From NCBI RefSeq assembly GCF_900129095.1, contig NZ_FQVA01000001.1, positions 2,245,615 to 2,309,614 on the forward strand: DNA of 64,000 nt, given 5' to 3'. The DNA is from Microbulbifer donghaiensis (GTDB lineage Bacteria; Pseudomonadota; Gammaproteobacteria; Pseudomonadales; Cellvibrionaceae). The position numbers were made by a program, and so were the translations under genes. This document shows positions 29,365 through 38,495 of this stretch, piece by piece; the stretch's first letter is position 1, and every line of letters starts with the position of its first letter. The notes below the pieces were generated by a model. It saw only the letters and a program-made list of their open reading frames with translations. It was not told where the DNA came from and searched no databases.

Positions 29365-30192
29365 GTGAAAAAAATCTATCTGCTACTGGCGTTCCTGCTG
29401 GTCGCTGCCGTTGCCGGTCTGTTTGCCCTGCAGCACTACCGGGAATTGCGCGAGCAACAGCGAGACCAGACCGCGCATTTTCTCGCGCGCTGTGTGAACC
29501 AGGGTTTGTTGACGCTGTTTCGGCTGCAGGCCAACGACTGGCGGGCGCGGCCGGATTTCTACGGCGAGCAGGAGCAGCTACTGGAACAGACCGTTGCACA
29601 ACTGCCCGGGCAACTGCTGGAGGGGGATACGTTTGAGGAGTGGCGGGAAGGCATCGCTATTTGCGAGAGGCTGACCAGGCACAGCAATGTGCAACACGCC
29701 ACCATCTTTCGTCCACTGGCGGAGTTCGCCGGCCGGGAGGTGTCGGACAGCCGCAAGCTGAAAGAAAGGAAATCGCTGCGCTGGCGCCAGCGGACAATCA
29801 ACCGGCTAAAGAATTCGGCCGCGGCGGCCGAGAGCTACCTGCAGGACCTGCGCGCGGATGTCGAGACTCAGCTGAGCGGCAGCAGTCTGTCGCCGCTGAG
29901 CCGCGAGCGGGCGTTGCAGCAGATCGATGCCGAGGTGCTGGATTACTATCGTCCTGGCAATTTCTCGCGCCGTCAGGTGGACGTCCATCTACAACGGGTG
30001 GAACGTTACTATGAATTGCTGGCAGACAATCCGCGCGGCTACAGCGTGAGAGGGGGCAGCCTGTTTTTCTACGACAGAAAGCTACAGCGCGAAGTCGATG
30101 AGCTGTACCGGGCTATTTTGCAGGGCGAAGGGCATTTCTATGGGAACTGGCGGCAGATAGTGCAGCGTCAGCAGGCGCCGATAAGGGGTTAA
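29365..30192 (+). CDS. Membrane-anchored helical protein of unknown function
   Basis: 275 residues from GTG at 29365, only seven bases after yheV, so likely cotranscribed with prlC-yheV. Residues 3-23 form a single hydrophobic signal anchor (YLLLAFLLVAAVAGLFAL). The rest is a polar, largely helical region rich in Arg, Glu and Gln, probably periplasmic. Two cysteines are present (ARCVNQG and AICERL). No catalytic motif was recognised. Confidence 0.65.
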   Translation: MKKIYLLLAFLLVAAVAGLFALQHYRELREQQRDQTAHFLARCVNQGLLTLFRLQANDWRARPDFYGEQEQLLEQTVAQLPGQLLEGDTFEEWREGIAICERLTRHSNVQHATIFRPLAEFAGREVSDSRKLKERKSLRWRQRTINRLKNSAAAAESYLQDLRADVETQLSGSSLSPLSRERALQQIDAEVLDYYRPGNFSRRQVDVHLQRVERYYELLADNPRGYSVRGGSLFFYDRKLQREVDELYRAILQGEGHFYGNWRQIVQRQQAPIRG

Positions 30193-30302
30193 AAAATGGC
30201 GAGCGGGCACTGTTATCCGTTATTTTGCCCGCTCAATTCGACCATCCTGATCTTTTTATTATGTGAATCGATTGCTCGTCATCGCTGTAAAATTTGCTGT
30301 GC

Positions 30303-30962
30303 TCAGTGCAGCGTGCTGCTAACCAATTCGGCGATTGGTGGCCGCAATTGGATGTTCAGCGTTCGCGCAAAGTCCGGCCAGGCTCCGGGCGTTTCATTGA
30401 AGCGCTGACGGCAGAGAATCATCGCCACCAGGCTGTCCGGGGCCAGGCGCAGGCCGCGGAATCGCCCACCCAGCCCGCAACAGATACTATCGATCTCGCC
30501 GGCAAACCGCTCACCGAGCAACTCCCGCACTACCGTATTGGCGATGATCGGATCCATCGGTAACAGCGGCATACCGCAGGCCGGTTGTAAGTGTTCGTTG
30601 ATCTCTTCCAGTGCGCGGTGGGCCAGGTAGGCATCGTCCAGTAAGGCCGCCAGCCCTACCTGGTCCGGATGGCGTTCCGGCGGTGCGGCGAAGCTGTGGC
30701 CGATCACCTTGCGCACCGGGGTGAAATCCAGTCCCGCCACCGAGCACAACTGCTCGACTTGCCACAGCCATTCGGGCACACATTCGATATAGCGGATCAC
30801 AAAGCAGGTCAGGTGCCGGGCTCTGTCCTGCGGTGGCAAATCAATACTGCGGTGGAGTCTGGGCAGTGCGCGTTTGACAGCGCGGTGGAAGCGGCCCTGG
30901 TGGCGCTCCAGGGTGATGGCGCGATCGATACATCGCTGCATCAGCAGATAGTCGTCGGACAT
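30303..30962 (-). CDS. Conserved-looking protein of unknown function
   Basis: 219 residues from ATG at 30962. Another ATG 48 bases upstream is possible. The protein is soluble and helical, with a CCGLGGRFRGLRLAPDSLVA segment near residue 170 and several Arg/His-rich stretches. I do not recognise a family. It lies 105 bases downstream of a DinF-like MATE gene on the same strand and converges on the gene ending at 30192, with 110 bases between the stops. Confidence 0.5.
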   Translation of the reverse strand: MSDDYLLMQRCIDRAITLERHQGRFHRAVKRALPRLHRSIDLPPQDRARHLTCFVIRYIECVPEWLWQVEQLCSVAGLDFTPVRKVIGHSFAAPPERHPDQVGLAALLDDAYLAHRALEEINEHLQPACGMPLLPMDPIIANTVVRELLGERFAGEIDSICCGLGGRFRGLRLAPDSLVAMILCRQRFNETPGAWPDFARTLNIQLRPPIAELVSSTLH

Positions 30963-31067
30963 CCCTACCACTTTTATTCTGTCAACGGTGCATCCACTCG
31001 TACGTTGCATTGCGCTGCGGCAATGCCGCGCAACGATGAAAGCAGATGCTTAGTACCGTCGCTCCAG

Positions 31068-32420
31068 TCACATCCACGATTTGCCTAAAGTGTAGACGCG
31101 AAAATAAATAAGCAGCCCCAAAGAACGTGCGCCAGTCCACAAAAATAGGCTAAACCAGACGCCATGGTTGCCCCAGTCGCGTGTCAGCCACCAAGACGGG
31201 AAAAAAATCAGCACCGTGGCAACAAACATCGTATCGCGCATCTGCCGACTTTTTCCCGCACCGATAAAGACACCATCCAACTGGTAACTCCAAACCGCCA
31301 ACAGCGGCAGGGCGCACAGCCACCAGTAAACGCCATGGGCCTGACTGAGTACCGCTTCCATATCGGTGAACAGCGGCAAAATCCAGTCCCGAGCAAAAAC
31401 AAGTACCAGCGTGATTGCGCTGGCACTTCCCAGAGCCCAGATACTTGCGCTGCGGACCGTCGAATAAAAAAGTGGAGAAGACTTTTTTCCCACGGCCTCC
31501 CCCACCAATGCTTCCGTCGCATGGGCGAAGCCGTCCAGGGCATAGGAGGTCATCATCAATAACTGCAGCAAGATGGCATTGGCGGCGAGCACTGCGTCGC
31601 CCTGAGCAGCTCCCTGGGCGGTGAAGAAAGTCAGTGTCAGCAGTAAAAGGCACGTGCGTACAAAGAGGTCGCCATTAATGCGCAGTAGCTCCAGCCAGGG
31701 GGCGGCGCGACGCCAGGGGAAAAAATCTGCGGCATAGAGATTGCGCGCAAGCTGCTGCCAGATATCCGTTTCCACGCGCTTGAGCAAGTGCAGGCCGAAA
31801 GCAAACGCAAAGATGTCGGCACAGACGGTCGCCATGGCGGCACCGCGCGCTCCGAATCCGAGGCCCATGATCAGCGCGAAATCCAGCAGAATATTCAGCA
31901 GATTCGCCGCGAGCAGGATAAATAGTGGCGCCCGGCTGTCCTGGCGGCCAATGAAAAACCCGAGCAGCGCGAAGTTGGCCAGCGCCAGCGGTGCGCTCAA
32001 CAGGCGGATCTGCAGATAGGCGAGGGCATGGGGCGCAGCGCTGGCGCTGGCGTTCATCCATTGCACTATGGTCGCGAGCAGCGGCGATGCTAACAGCAGC
32101 AGGGCCAGGCCGAGCACAAGCGCCAGGGAAAGTGCGCGCAACAGCCAGGCGGCACCACTATCGTCACTGGCATCGCTACCGCTAGTGCGCGCTACCAATC
32201 CCGTGGTGCCCATGCGCAGAAAGCCGAAGGCCCACAGCAACATCGACATCACGCTGGCACCGATGGCGACGCCGGACAGGAACTCCGGCGAGTCAAGATG
32301 GCCGAGAATTGCCGTATCGACAGCGCCGAGCAGCGGCACCGAGATATTGCTCAGAATCATCGGCCACGCCAGGCTCCATACGCGCTGATAAGACGAGCGC
32401 TCGACGGTGGGGTGTTGCAT
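31068..32420 (-). CDS. DinF-like MATE-family transporter
   Basis: 450 residues, about 12 membrane helices. It starts with RVWSLAWPMILSNISVPLLG near residue 11 and keeps the DinF-type motif DTAILGHLDSPEFLSGVAIG. The DinF branch of MATE proteins exports small organic cations or bile-salt-like compounds. The substrate here is unknown. An ATG two codons further upstream is possible. It starts 32 bases after the aldehyde dehydrogenase stop, so it could be the last gene of the catabolic operon described below and act as a relief exporter. Confidence 0.85.
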   Translation of the reverse strand: MQHPTVERSSYQRVWSLAWPMILSNISVPLLGAVDTAILGHLDSPEFLSGVAIGASVMSMLLWAFGFLRMGTTGLVARTSGSDASDDSGAAWLLRALSLALVLGLALLLLASPLLATIVQWMNASASAAPHALAYLQIRLLSAPLALANFALLGFFIGRQDSRAPLFILLAANLLNILLDFALIMGLGFGARGAAMATVCADIFAFAFGLHLLKRVETDIWQQLARNLYAADFFPWRRAAPWLELLRINGDLFVRTCLLLLTLTFFTAQGAAQGDAVLAANAILLQLLMMTSYALDGFAHATEALVGEAVGKKSSPLFYSTVRSASIWALGSASAITLVLVFARDWILPLFTDMEAVLSQAHGVYWWLCALPLLAVWSYQLDGVFIGAGKSRQMRDTMFVATVLIFFPSWWLTRDWGNHGVWFSLFLWTGARSLGLLIYFRVYTLGKSWM

Positions 32421-32452
32421 GGCCAATCTCAGTGCGCGGCGGTGACTTCAGC

Positions 32453-33916
32453 TCAGGATTTGTCGAACCAGTTTATCGCCCGCGCGGCAGGGTCGAAATC
32501 CCAGTGCACGTGTTTGGTTTCCATAAAACTGAACAACCCCTCCTCGCCCAGCTCACGGCTGTGGGATCCGCTGTGCTTCATACCGCCGAAGGGTCCGGCA
32601 ACATTGTCCGGCAGTGGGTCGTTGATCCAAACGGTTCCCGCCTTCACGTTGACAAAAAACTGGCGAATCTGCCGCGGGTTATGCCCCATAAACACGGCAC
32701 CCAGGCCGTAGCTGGTAGCGTTGACCAGGTCGATCGCCTGCTCGATGTCCCGGTAGGGGGCGACGGCAACAGTCGGTCCAAAGGTCTCCTCCTGCATGCA
32801 CAGCATGTCCGGGATCGCATCGGCAATGACCGTGGGTTCGAAAAAATAGCCTGAGTCGTGTTGTGAGCTGCGTCGGCCGCCCACCAGTATGCGCGCACCC
32901 TTTGCCTGCGCGTCGGCGATATGGCGCTCGACCTTGTCAAAGCCGCTGGCGTCGCACATAGGACCGACGTCGGTGTCTGGATCGAGGCCGTCGCCCAGGC
33001 GCAGCGCCGCTACCACCGCGACCAATTCTTCGAGGAACTGCGGGTAGAGGGATTCAGCCACGAATACGCGCTCGGTCGAGGTGCAGATCTGGCCCGCATT
33101 CCACATCGACGAGGTAGCGATAGCGCGCGCGGCCAGGGCCGGGTCCATGTCCTCGGCAATTACCGCCGCGTCCTTGCCGCCCAGCTCCAGGTGCAGATTT
33201 TTAACCTGATGCGCAGTCGCGCGAATGATGTGTTGGCCGACTGCCGTGGAGCCGGTAAACGCGATAGTCGGCACTTCCGGATGCGTGGTGAGTGCATCGC
33301 CGATTTTGTCACCGTAGCCGGTGACGATATTGATTACGCCCGGGGGGAAATGGGCCAGCACTTCTACGGCGAGTTTCAGGGTCGCCAGCGGCGTCTTTTC
33401 CGAAGGCTTGACGATCACCGTGTTGCCCGCGGCCAGCGCCGGGGCGATTTTCCAGAACAGGAGCAGCAGCGGGTAATTGAACGGGATAATACACGCGGTA
33501 GGGCCGTATGGTTCGCGCATCACGAAGTTGAACGCCGTCTCATTGTCCGCGGGGATCACCTTGCCGATGCCATTTTTGATCAACTGTGCATAGTAGTCGA
33601 TGGTGTTGAGGCAGATGTCGAGTTCCTCGCGGTGCTCCGCCAGTGCCTTGCCCTGTTCGCGCGTCAGCAGCTCCTCAAATTCTGCGCGGTGGGTCTCGAG
33701 CTTCTGCGACATCTGCTTCAGGTAATCGCAGCGCTCGCGTGCTGGCAGTTTGCGCCAGTCCGCGAAAGCGCGCTTCGAACTGGCAATCGCGCGCTCGACG
33801 TCTGCAACCGTGGCACTCGGCACGGTATCCAATATTTCCTCGGTCGCCGGGTTAATTACCGCGATGGTCTCGCCGTCGGCCGCATCGCACCAGAGGCCGT
33901 TGATATACATCTGCAT
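32453..33916 (-). CDS. NAD(P)-dependent aldehyde dehydrogenase
   Basis: 487 residues, full length for the family. FTGSTAVGQHI (nucleotide binding) is near residue 224, the general base Glu is in LELGGKDAAV near residue 246, and the catalytic Cys is in NAGQICTSTERV near residue 280. The enzyme oxidises an aldehyde to a carboxylate. It lies 19 bases downstream of a PuuB-like amine oxidase gene, which suggests that the aldehyde is the oxidase product, as in the Puu putrescine pathway. GGGAG precedes the ATG. Confidence 0.9.
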   Translation of the reverse strand: MQMYINGLWCDAADGETIAVINPATEEILDTVPSATVADVERAIASSKRAFADWRKLPARERCDYLKQMSQKLETHRAEFEELLTREQGKALAEHREELDICLNTIDYYAQLIKNGIGKVIPADNETAFNFVMREPYGPTACIIPFNYPLLLLFWKIAPALAAGNTVIVKPSEKTPLATLKLAVEVLAHFPPGVINIVTGYGDKIGDALTTHPEVPTIAFTGSTAVGQHIIRATAHQVKNLHLELGGKDAAVIAEDMDPALAARAIATSSMWNAGQICTSTERVFVAESLYPQFLEELVAVVAALRLGDGLDPDTDVGPMCDASGFDKVERHIADAQAKGARILVGGRRSSQHDSGYFFEPTVIADAIPDMLCMQEETFGPTVAVAPYRDIEQAIDLVNATSYGLGAVFMGHNPRQIRQFFVNVKAGTVWINDPLPDNVAGPFGGMKHSGSHSRELGEEGLFSFMETKHVHWDFDPAARAINWFDKS

Positions 33917-33935
33917 TTATTGTTCTCCCGATTAT

Positions 33936-35348
33936 TTAATGCATCAACTTTTCCAGCCGGTCCGCTGTGGCGGCGGCAATCCACTTCTGCCACTGCGGCG
34001 CCAGGGCACGCAGGTACAGCTGCTCCTCCCAGGCGAACACCCGGTTAATGGTCTTGTAGGCGAGCCAGCGCAGCGGTTCGGGTTCCCAGCGCCGCACGGC
34101 ATTTTCCGCCGGGCCGATATGCGCCCAGGGCATGGCGCAAAGGTCGGAGCCGCGTTGCAGAATCAGGTCTGCCAGCGTTCGCGCTATCAGGTTCGCTGCA
34201 CCCACACCCTCACCGACATAGCCGCCGCCGAGGGCGAGGCCGCTGTCGGGATCGAAACTGGCGTGGGGCCGGTAGGCGCGCGGTATACCAAGGGAACCGG
34301 CCCAGGCATGGGTGATGCGCGCGTCCTCCAGCTGCGGAAAGAAATCCAGCAGGTAGCGGCGCTGCTGCGCGATTTCCTCGACACTCAGCGCGGCATCGCG
34401 GCGAATCTTTGCGCCGAACTCGTAGGAACCGCGGGCACCGAACAGCAGGCGACCGTCTGCGGTGCGCTGGGCATATGAGATGAGGCGGCTAAGGTCGGAG
34501 AATGCCGGCCGCGTCGAGAACCCCAGTTCCTGCCACTGGCGGGAGGATAGCGGTTCAGTGACCAGGATCTTGCTCGCCACCGGGATCGTGTGTCGTGCCA
34601 ATTTCGTGCGCGCGGTCGCCGAATAGGCCTCGAGCGCGGATACCACGGTGCGCGCCCGCACGCGTGCTGACGGGGTTTCGAGACACCGCGACGCGACGGC
34701 GACCGCGGGCGTGCGCTCAAAAATCTGTACGCCCATTGCCTCGACGGCATTCGCCAGTGCACGAACCAGCTTGGCGGGATTAATCGTGGCGATGTGCGGC
34801 GTGTAGATACCGCCGCGACAGCCGCGCACGTTGACCAGTGCAGTCGCCGCAGGGGCGTCCAACCAGCGATAGTCCTTCTCGCCGAAGCCCTGTGCGTGCA
34901 AATCGTCGAGCAACGCCAGCGCGCGTGTTCGCTGCTCGGGGAAGCGGGCCGCCGCGAAGAGGCCGCCGCCGCGCTGAAAATCACAGTCGATATTTTCCGT
35001 CTTCAGTACCCGCTCGACTTCGGGAATGATGCCGAGAATCTGCGCGCGCACGGTGTCCGCCTGCGGCGCGGCCAGTTCCCGCAGCATGGCGCCGCTGCCC
35101 TCGAGCGCGCTCATCAGCCAGCCACCGTTGCGCCCGGAGGCGCCGAAGCCGGCGGTCTCGGCCTCGAGAATGGCGATCGACAACTCCGGGGCGAGCTTCT
35201 TGAGATAGTAGGCGGTCCACAGACCGGTAAAACCGGCCCCGGCGATGGCCACATCCACCTCCAGGTTCCGGGTCAGCGGCGCCCGCGGTGTCACCACTTC
35301 ATTCAGCTTGTCGAACCAGTAACTGAGGTGGCGGTAATCCCTGTCCAT
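33936..35348 (-). CDS. FAD-dependent amine oxidoreductase, PuuB-like (DAO family)
   Basis: 470 residues from ATG at 35348. The dinucleotide-binding motif VAIAGAGFTGLWTAYYL is near residue 33 and the family block FGASGRNGGW near residue 67. Both are characteristic of gamma-glutamylputrescine oxidase and related DAO-family enzymes, which oxidise an amine C-N bond and release an aldehyde. A second FAD block, LGGGYVGEGVGAANL, is near residue 375. The gene is 19 bases after the permease and 19 before the aldehyde dehydrogenase. No gamma-glutamylputrescine synthetase is present in the locus, so the substrate is not assumed to be putrescine. Confidence 0.85.
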   Translation of the reverse strand: MDRDYRHLSYWFDKLNEVVTPRAPLTRNLEVDVAIAGAGFTGLWTAYYLKKLAPELSIAILEAETAGFGASGRNGGWLMSALEGSGAMLRELAAPQADTVRAQILGIIPEVERVLKTENIDCDFQRGGGLFAAARFPEQRTRALALLDDLHAQGFGEKDYRWLDAPAATALVNVRGCRGGIYTPHIATINPAKLVRALANAVEAMGVQIFERTPAVAVASRCLETPSARVRARTVVSALEAYSATARTKLARHTIPVASKILVTEPLSSRQWQELGFSTRPAFSDLSRLISYAQRTADGRLLFGARGSYEFGAKIRRDAALSVEEIAQQRRYLLDFFPQLEDARITHAWAGSLGIPRAYRPHASFDPDSGLALGGGYVGEGVGAANLIARTLADLILQRGSDLCAMPWAHIGPAENAVRRWEPEPLRWLAYKTINRVFAWEEQLYLRALAPQWQKWIAAATADRLEKLMH

Positions 35349-35367
35349 GGGCAGCAGGCGGCGCTGT

Positions 35368-36759
35368 TCACACCGCGGTCGCGGCGGCCGTGGCCGCACG
35401 CTGCGCGCGCTCGTTGACGGCTATCAGTATCTCGCCCACGGCAATGGCCACCAGCGCGCCGATCAGGACCGGCCACTGCACGCCCTCGCCGGGCGTGTAG
35501 CAGAACAGGGTGACCGACAGTGCCAGGATGGCGACGCAGGTCCACGCCAGCAGCGTGGCAACGGCCGAGCCGCCGGGCACCCGGTAGGGTCGCGGGGTGG
35601 CGGCTTCGCTACTGCGTAATTTCAGGAATGCCAGCACCATGCCGATATAGGGCAGCAGGAAGAGGACGGCGCTGAACGCGAACAGCGACCAGAACAGCTC
35701 TTCGTTGGAACCGGCCATAAACCCATACAGCAGTAATACCACTGTGCTGATACAGCCGGTCGCGATGGCGGCTCCGACCGGTGTGCCGTAGCGGGGGTGT
35801 TCGATGCCGAGAAACGCCGGCAGTTCGCCGTCATTGGCCGCAGCGGCCGCGGTCGTGTTCACGCCGATGCACCAGGTCACGCCGTTGGACAGGAAGGTAA
35901 ACAGGGCGGCGGTCCCGAGCACCAATACCAGGGCATTGCCCGCGGCACTGCCGCCGAAGAAAAGGCGCAGCGTATCGAGGAGGCCCTCGACCAGGTTGAT
36001 GTTGTCCAGCGGAATTGCCGTCAGCACCGCCCAGGTGCCGAGGGTGTAGAGACTGATGATGGTGATGCCGGCCAGCAGCACCGCCCGTGGCACATTGCGC
36101 GCGGGCCGTTCGATAGCGTCACTGTTAGCGCACATCAGCTCGAAACCGAGCAGGCCGTAAATGATCACCGGAATGTACTGCAGGCTGTTGCTCCAGTCCG
36201 GGGTCAACGCCTTCAGGGTAACGGCGTTCGCCATGCCGTGATCGCCCACATACATCAAACAGCCGGCGATGACCGCAGCAAAAATGACCATCTTCAGGAT
36301 GGCGCCGAGATTCGGTATCCACTTGCCGATGTCCAGGGTGACGACGTTGATGGCCACCGCAACCCAGGACAGCACTATGCCCATGGTGATCTGCCAGGTG
36401 AGTGACAGGTCCGGCGCAAACAGCTGGCTGAAGACACCGGCGAACAGGATAAAGATCGCCGGCATCCACATGGCGTTATTGATCCAGTAACCCCAGATGG
36501 CACGCGTGGCCCAGCGGCCGCCGAATGCGCGGCGCATCCACGCGTAGATACCGCCGTGTTCCGGCCAGGCGGTGCCCAGCTCCGCGCTGATCAGGCCGAT
36601 CGGCACGTAAAAAACCAGCCCGAGAAAAATCCACCAGAAGATGCTCGACACCCCGATGGCCGCGGCTCCGGCCAGGGTTTCCAGCAACAGGCTGGCGGAG
36701 ACGGTGTACAGGATCAGGTCGGTCAGCTTCAGTGCTTTGTGATTGCCGACAGTGGTCAT
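35368..36759 (-). CDS. APC-superfamily amino acid/amine permease
   Basis: 463 residues with about 12 membrane helices. GGIYAWMRRAFGGRWA near residue 65 is the APC consensus loop. The unwound helix region is LTDLILYTVSASLLLE near the N-terminus. It would carry an amine or amino acid across the inner membrane by proton symport or exchange. The ATG at 36759 is chosen because the family N-terminus begins there. It is 13 bases after the sulfotransferase and 19 before the FAD oxidase, a tight operon position that ties it to amine catabolism. Confidence 0.88.
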   Translation of the reverse strand: MTTVGNHKALKLTDLILYTVSASLLLETLAGAAAIGVSSIFWWIFLGLVFYVPIGLISAELGTAWPEHGGIYAWMRRAFGGRWATRAIWGYWINNAMWMPAIFILFAGVFSQLFAPDLSLTWQITMGIVLSWVAVAINVVTLDIGKWIPNLGAILKMVIFAAVIAGCLMYVGDHGMANAVTLKALTPDWSNSLQYIPVIIYGLLGFELMCANSDAIERPARNVPRAVLLAGITIISLYTLGTWAVLTAIPLDNINLVEGLLDTLRLFFGGSAAGNALVLVLGTAALFTFLSNGVTWCIGVNTTAAAAANDGELPAFLGIEHPRYGTPVGAAIATGCISTVVLLLYGFMAGSNEELFWSLFAFSAVLFLLPYIGMVLAFLKLRSSEAATPRPYRVPGGSAVATLLAWTCVAILALSVTLFCYTPGEGVQWPVLIGALVAIAVGEILIAVNERAQRAATAAATAV

Positions 36760-36772
36760 AAGTGCAGCTCGT

Positions 36773-38374
36773 TTAGATGGAGTCCGTGGCGATGCCCTGA
36801 TTGCGCAGTTCCTCAATCATCGGCGCCAGTTGGGTAGCGTATTTTTTCCAGCGCCCGAGGGAGCGCGTGTGCACCGGCTCGCGCACCTGCGCCGCGCTGG
36901 CGGTGGACACCGCCTGCTTCTGCGTGTGGAAGTCGAGGCAGGCGTCCTCCCAGGGCAATTCCAGGTGCGCGAGCAGCCGTTTCGCACTGCTGTCGAGATC
37001 CGTCACCGCATCCTCGTAAGAGATGTCGAGAAAACGTCCGGGGAAGCGTTCGCGCCAGGTATCCATCAGGCGGCGGTAGCGGGCGTGGTGCCGGGCCATC
37101 TCGCGCTGGTCATAGGAGTGCAGGTAGGCATCGGCGAACAGCTGCTTGAAACTGGCGAAGCAGGCGTCCATCGGCTCCCGCGTCAGGTGCACTATCTTGG
37201 CGTTGGGCAGCGCCTTCAGGATCAGCGGAATCAGCAGGTAGTTCTGCGGCAGCTTGTCGACAAACCGCGGCTTGTCGCCGCGCATCCGGGCACAGGTCTT
37301 CAGGTAAAGCGAACCGAGCTTGGCCATATCGACATCGGCAGCCTGCCGGAATAGATCGGCCGAAAACCGCTTCGGGTTCTGGTGGTTGGTCAGTCGCCGG
37401 ATCGCCAGACCGAATTGCTGCAGCTCGCCGGCAGAGTGCGCCTGCGAGTGACTGGTGATGATGCGCTCGATCAGGGTGGTGCCGGTGCGCGGCTGGCCGA
37501 GTACGAAAATCGGCGCCGGATCCGGATCGCCCTCCGGCAGCGCGTCGAACCAGTCGCGGGTGCAATGCTGTTCGAGAAAGTCGAACATCTCGATCTCCGC
37601 CGCCTCGTCATATTCGACGGTCTCGCGCCGTGCCGCCGCGCCGCGGCTGAAGGCGTCGAAGGCGCGGTCCCACTGGCCCAGGTCTTCACACTCCTTGCCG
37701 ATTGCGTAGTAGTAGAAGGCCCGCACCCGCGGTGAACGGTTGCGCGCGGCCAGGTCTTCCATCTGCTGAATATGGCGTTCGTCGGTCGCCTTGCTGGCAC
37801 TGGCCATATGCCAGTGCGCCTGCGGGCTGTCGGGGCTCAGGCTGACGATCTTGTTGAAGACCGCGTTCGCCGCGTCGAGCTCGCCGCTGTAGACGAGATT
37901 GTTGGCGTAATTCAGTAGGTAGGGCGGGTGGTCGGGCTGCAGGCGGTTGGCGGTTTCGAAACACTGGCGCGCCACGCCGTAGTCGCCCATCAGTGAATAA
38001 ATGGAACCGAGCAAATCCTGCACCAGTGGGTCTTCGGAGCGGTATTTCAGTGCCTCGCCCAGCGCGGCGTCGGCGGCATTGACCTGGCCCTCGCCCATAT
38101 GCAGCTTGGCCAGCTGCGCCCAGGCCGCCGGGTGTTCCTTCTGCAGCTTCACCACCGAGCTGAAGGCGCTGAAGGCAATCTTGCGGTTTCTGGATTCCAG
38201 GGCGACCAGGCCGACCAGGAAGTGCCCTTGCACCAGGTCCGGCTGGATGCGCAGGACCTGCTGGCAACAGTCGGAGGCGCGCTGGATATCGCCGGCGGCC
38301 AGCGCCTGCATGCCCCGTTGCAACAGGGACTGGAGATGTTGAAGCTTTTCGAGCCGTGCGGTTGATTGAATCAT
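36773..38374 (-). CDS. TPR-repeat sulfotransferase
   Basis: 533 residues in two parts. Residues 1-270 are tetratricopeptide repeats (for example DPLVQDLLGSIYSLMGDYGV). From about residue 290 there is a PAPS-dependent sulfotransferase domain with the 5'-phosphosulfate loop LGQPRTGTTLIERI. The 3'-phosphate loop probably lies near residue 415 around REPMDACFASF. Such TPR-sulfotransferases are common near TonB-dependent receptors in Alphaproteobacteria and Cellvibrionales. Their acceptors are unknown. No signal peptide is seen, so it is cytoplasmic. It lies between the receptor (121-base gap) and the permease. Confidence 0.85.
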   Translation of the reverse strand: MIQSTARLEKLQHLQSLLQRGMQALAAGDIQRASDCCQQVLRIQPDLVQGHFLVGLVALESRNRKIAFSAFSSVVKLQKEHPAAWAQLAKLHMGEGQVNAADAALGEALKYRSEDPLVQDLLGSIYSLMGDYGVARQCFETANRLQPDHPPYLLNYANNLVYSGELDAANAVFNKIVSLSPDSPQAHWHMASASKATDERHIQQMEDLAARNRSPRVRAFYYYAIGKECEDLGQWDRAFDAFSRGAAARRETVEYDEAAEIEMFDFLEQHCTRDWFDALPEGDPDPAPIFVLGQPRTGTTLIERIITSHSQAHSAGELQQFGLAIRRLTNHQNPKRFSADLFRQAADVDMAKLGSLYLKTCARMRGDKPRFVDKLPQNYLLIPLILKALPNAKIVHLTREPMDACFASFKQLFADAYLHSYDQREMARHHARYRRLMDTWRERFPGRFLDISYEDAVTDLDSSAKRLLAHLELPWEDACLDFHTQKQAVSTASAAQVREPVHTRSLGRWKKYATQLAPMIEELRNQGIATDSI

Positions 38375-38495
38375 CGGTACTGCCCCGCTTATTGTTATTA
38401 CGTCTGGGTATCCCCGGCCCGGTGGGGAAGGGCGGCAGCCGCGGGTGCGGCCACCGCCGGGGTTGGACCTCTGTCAGTATGCACGCATTGTGCGA

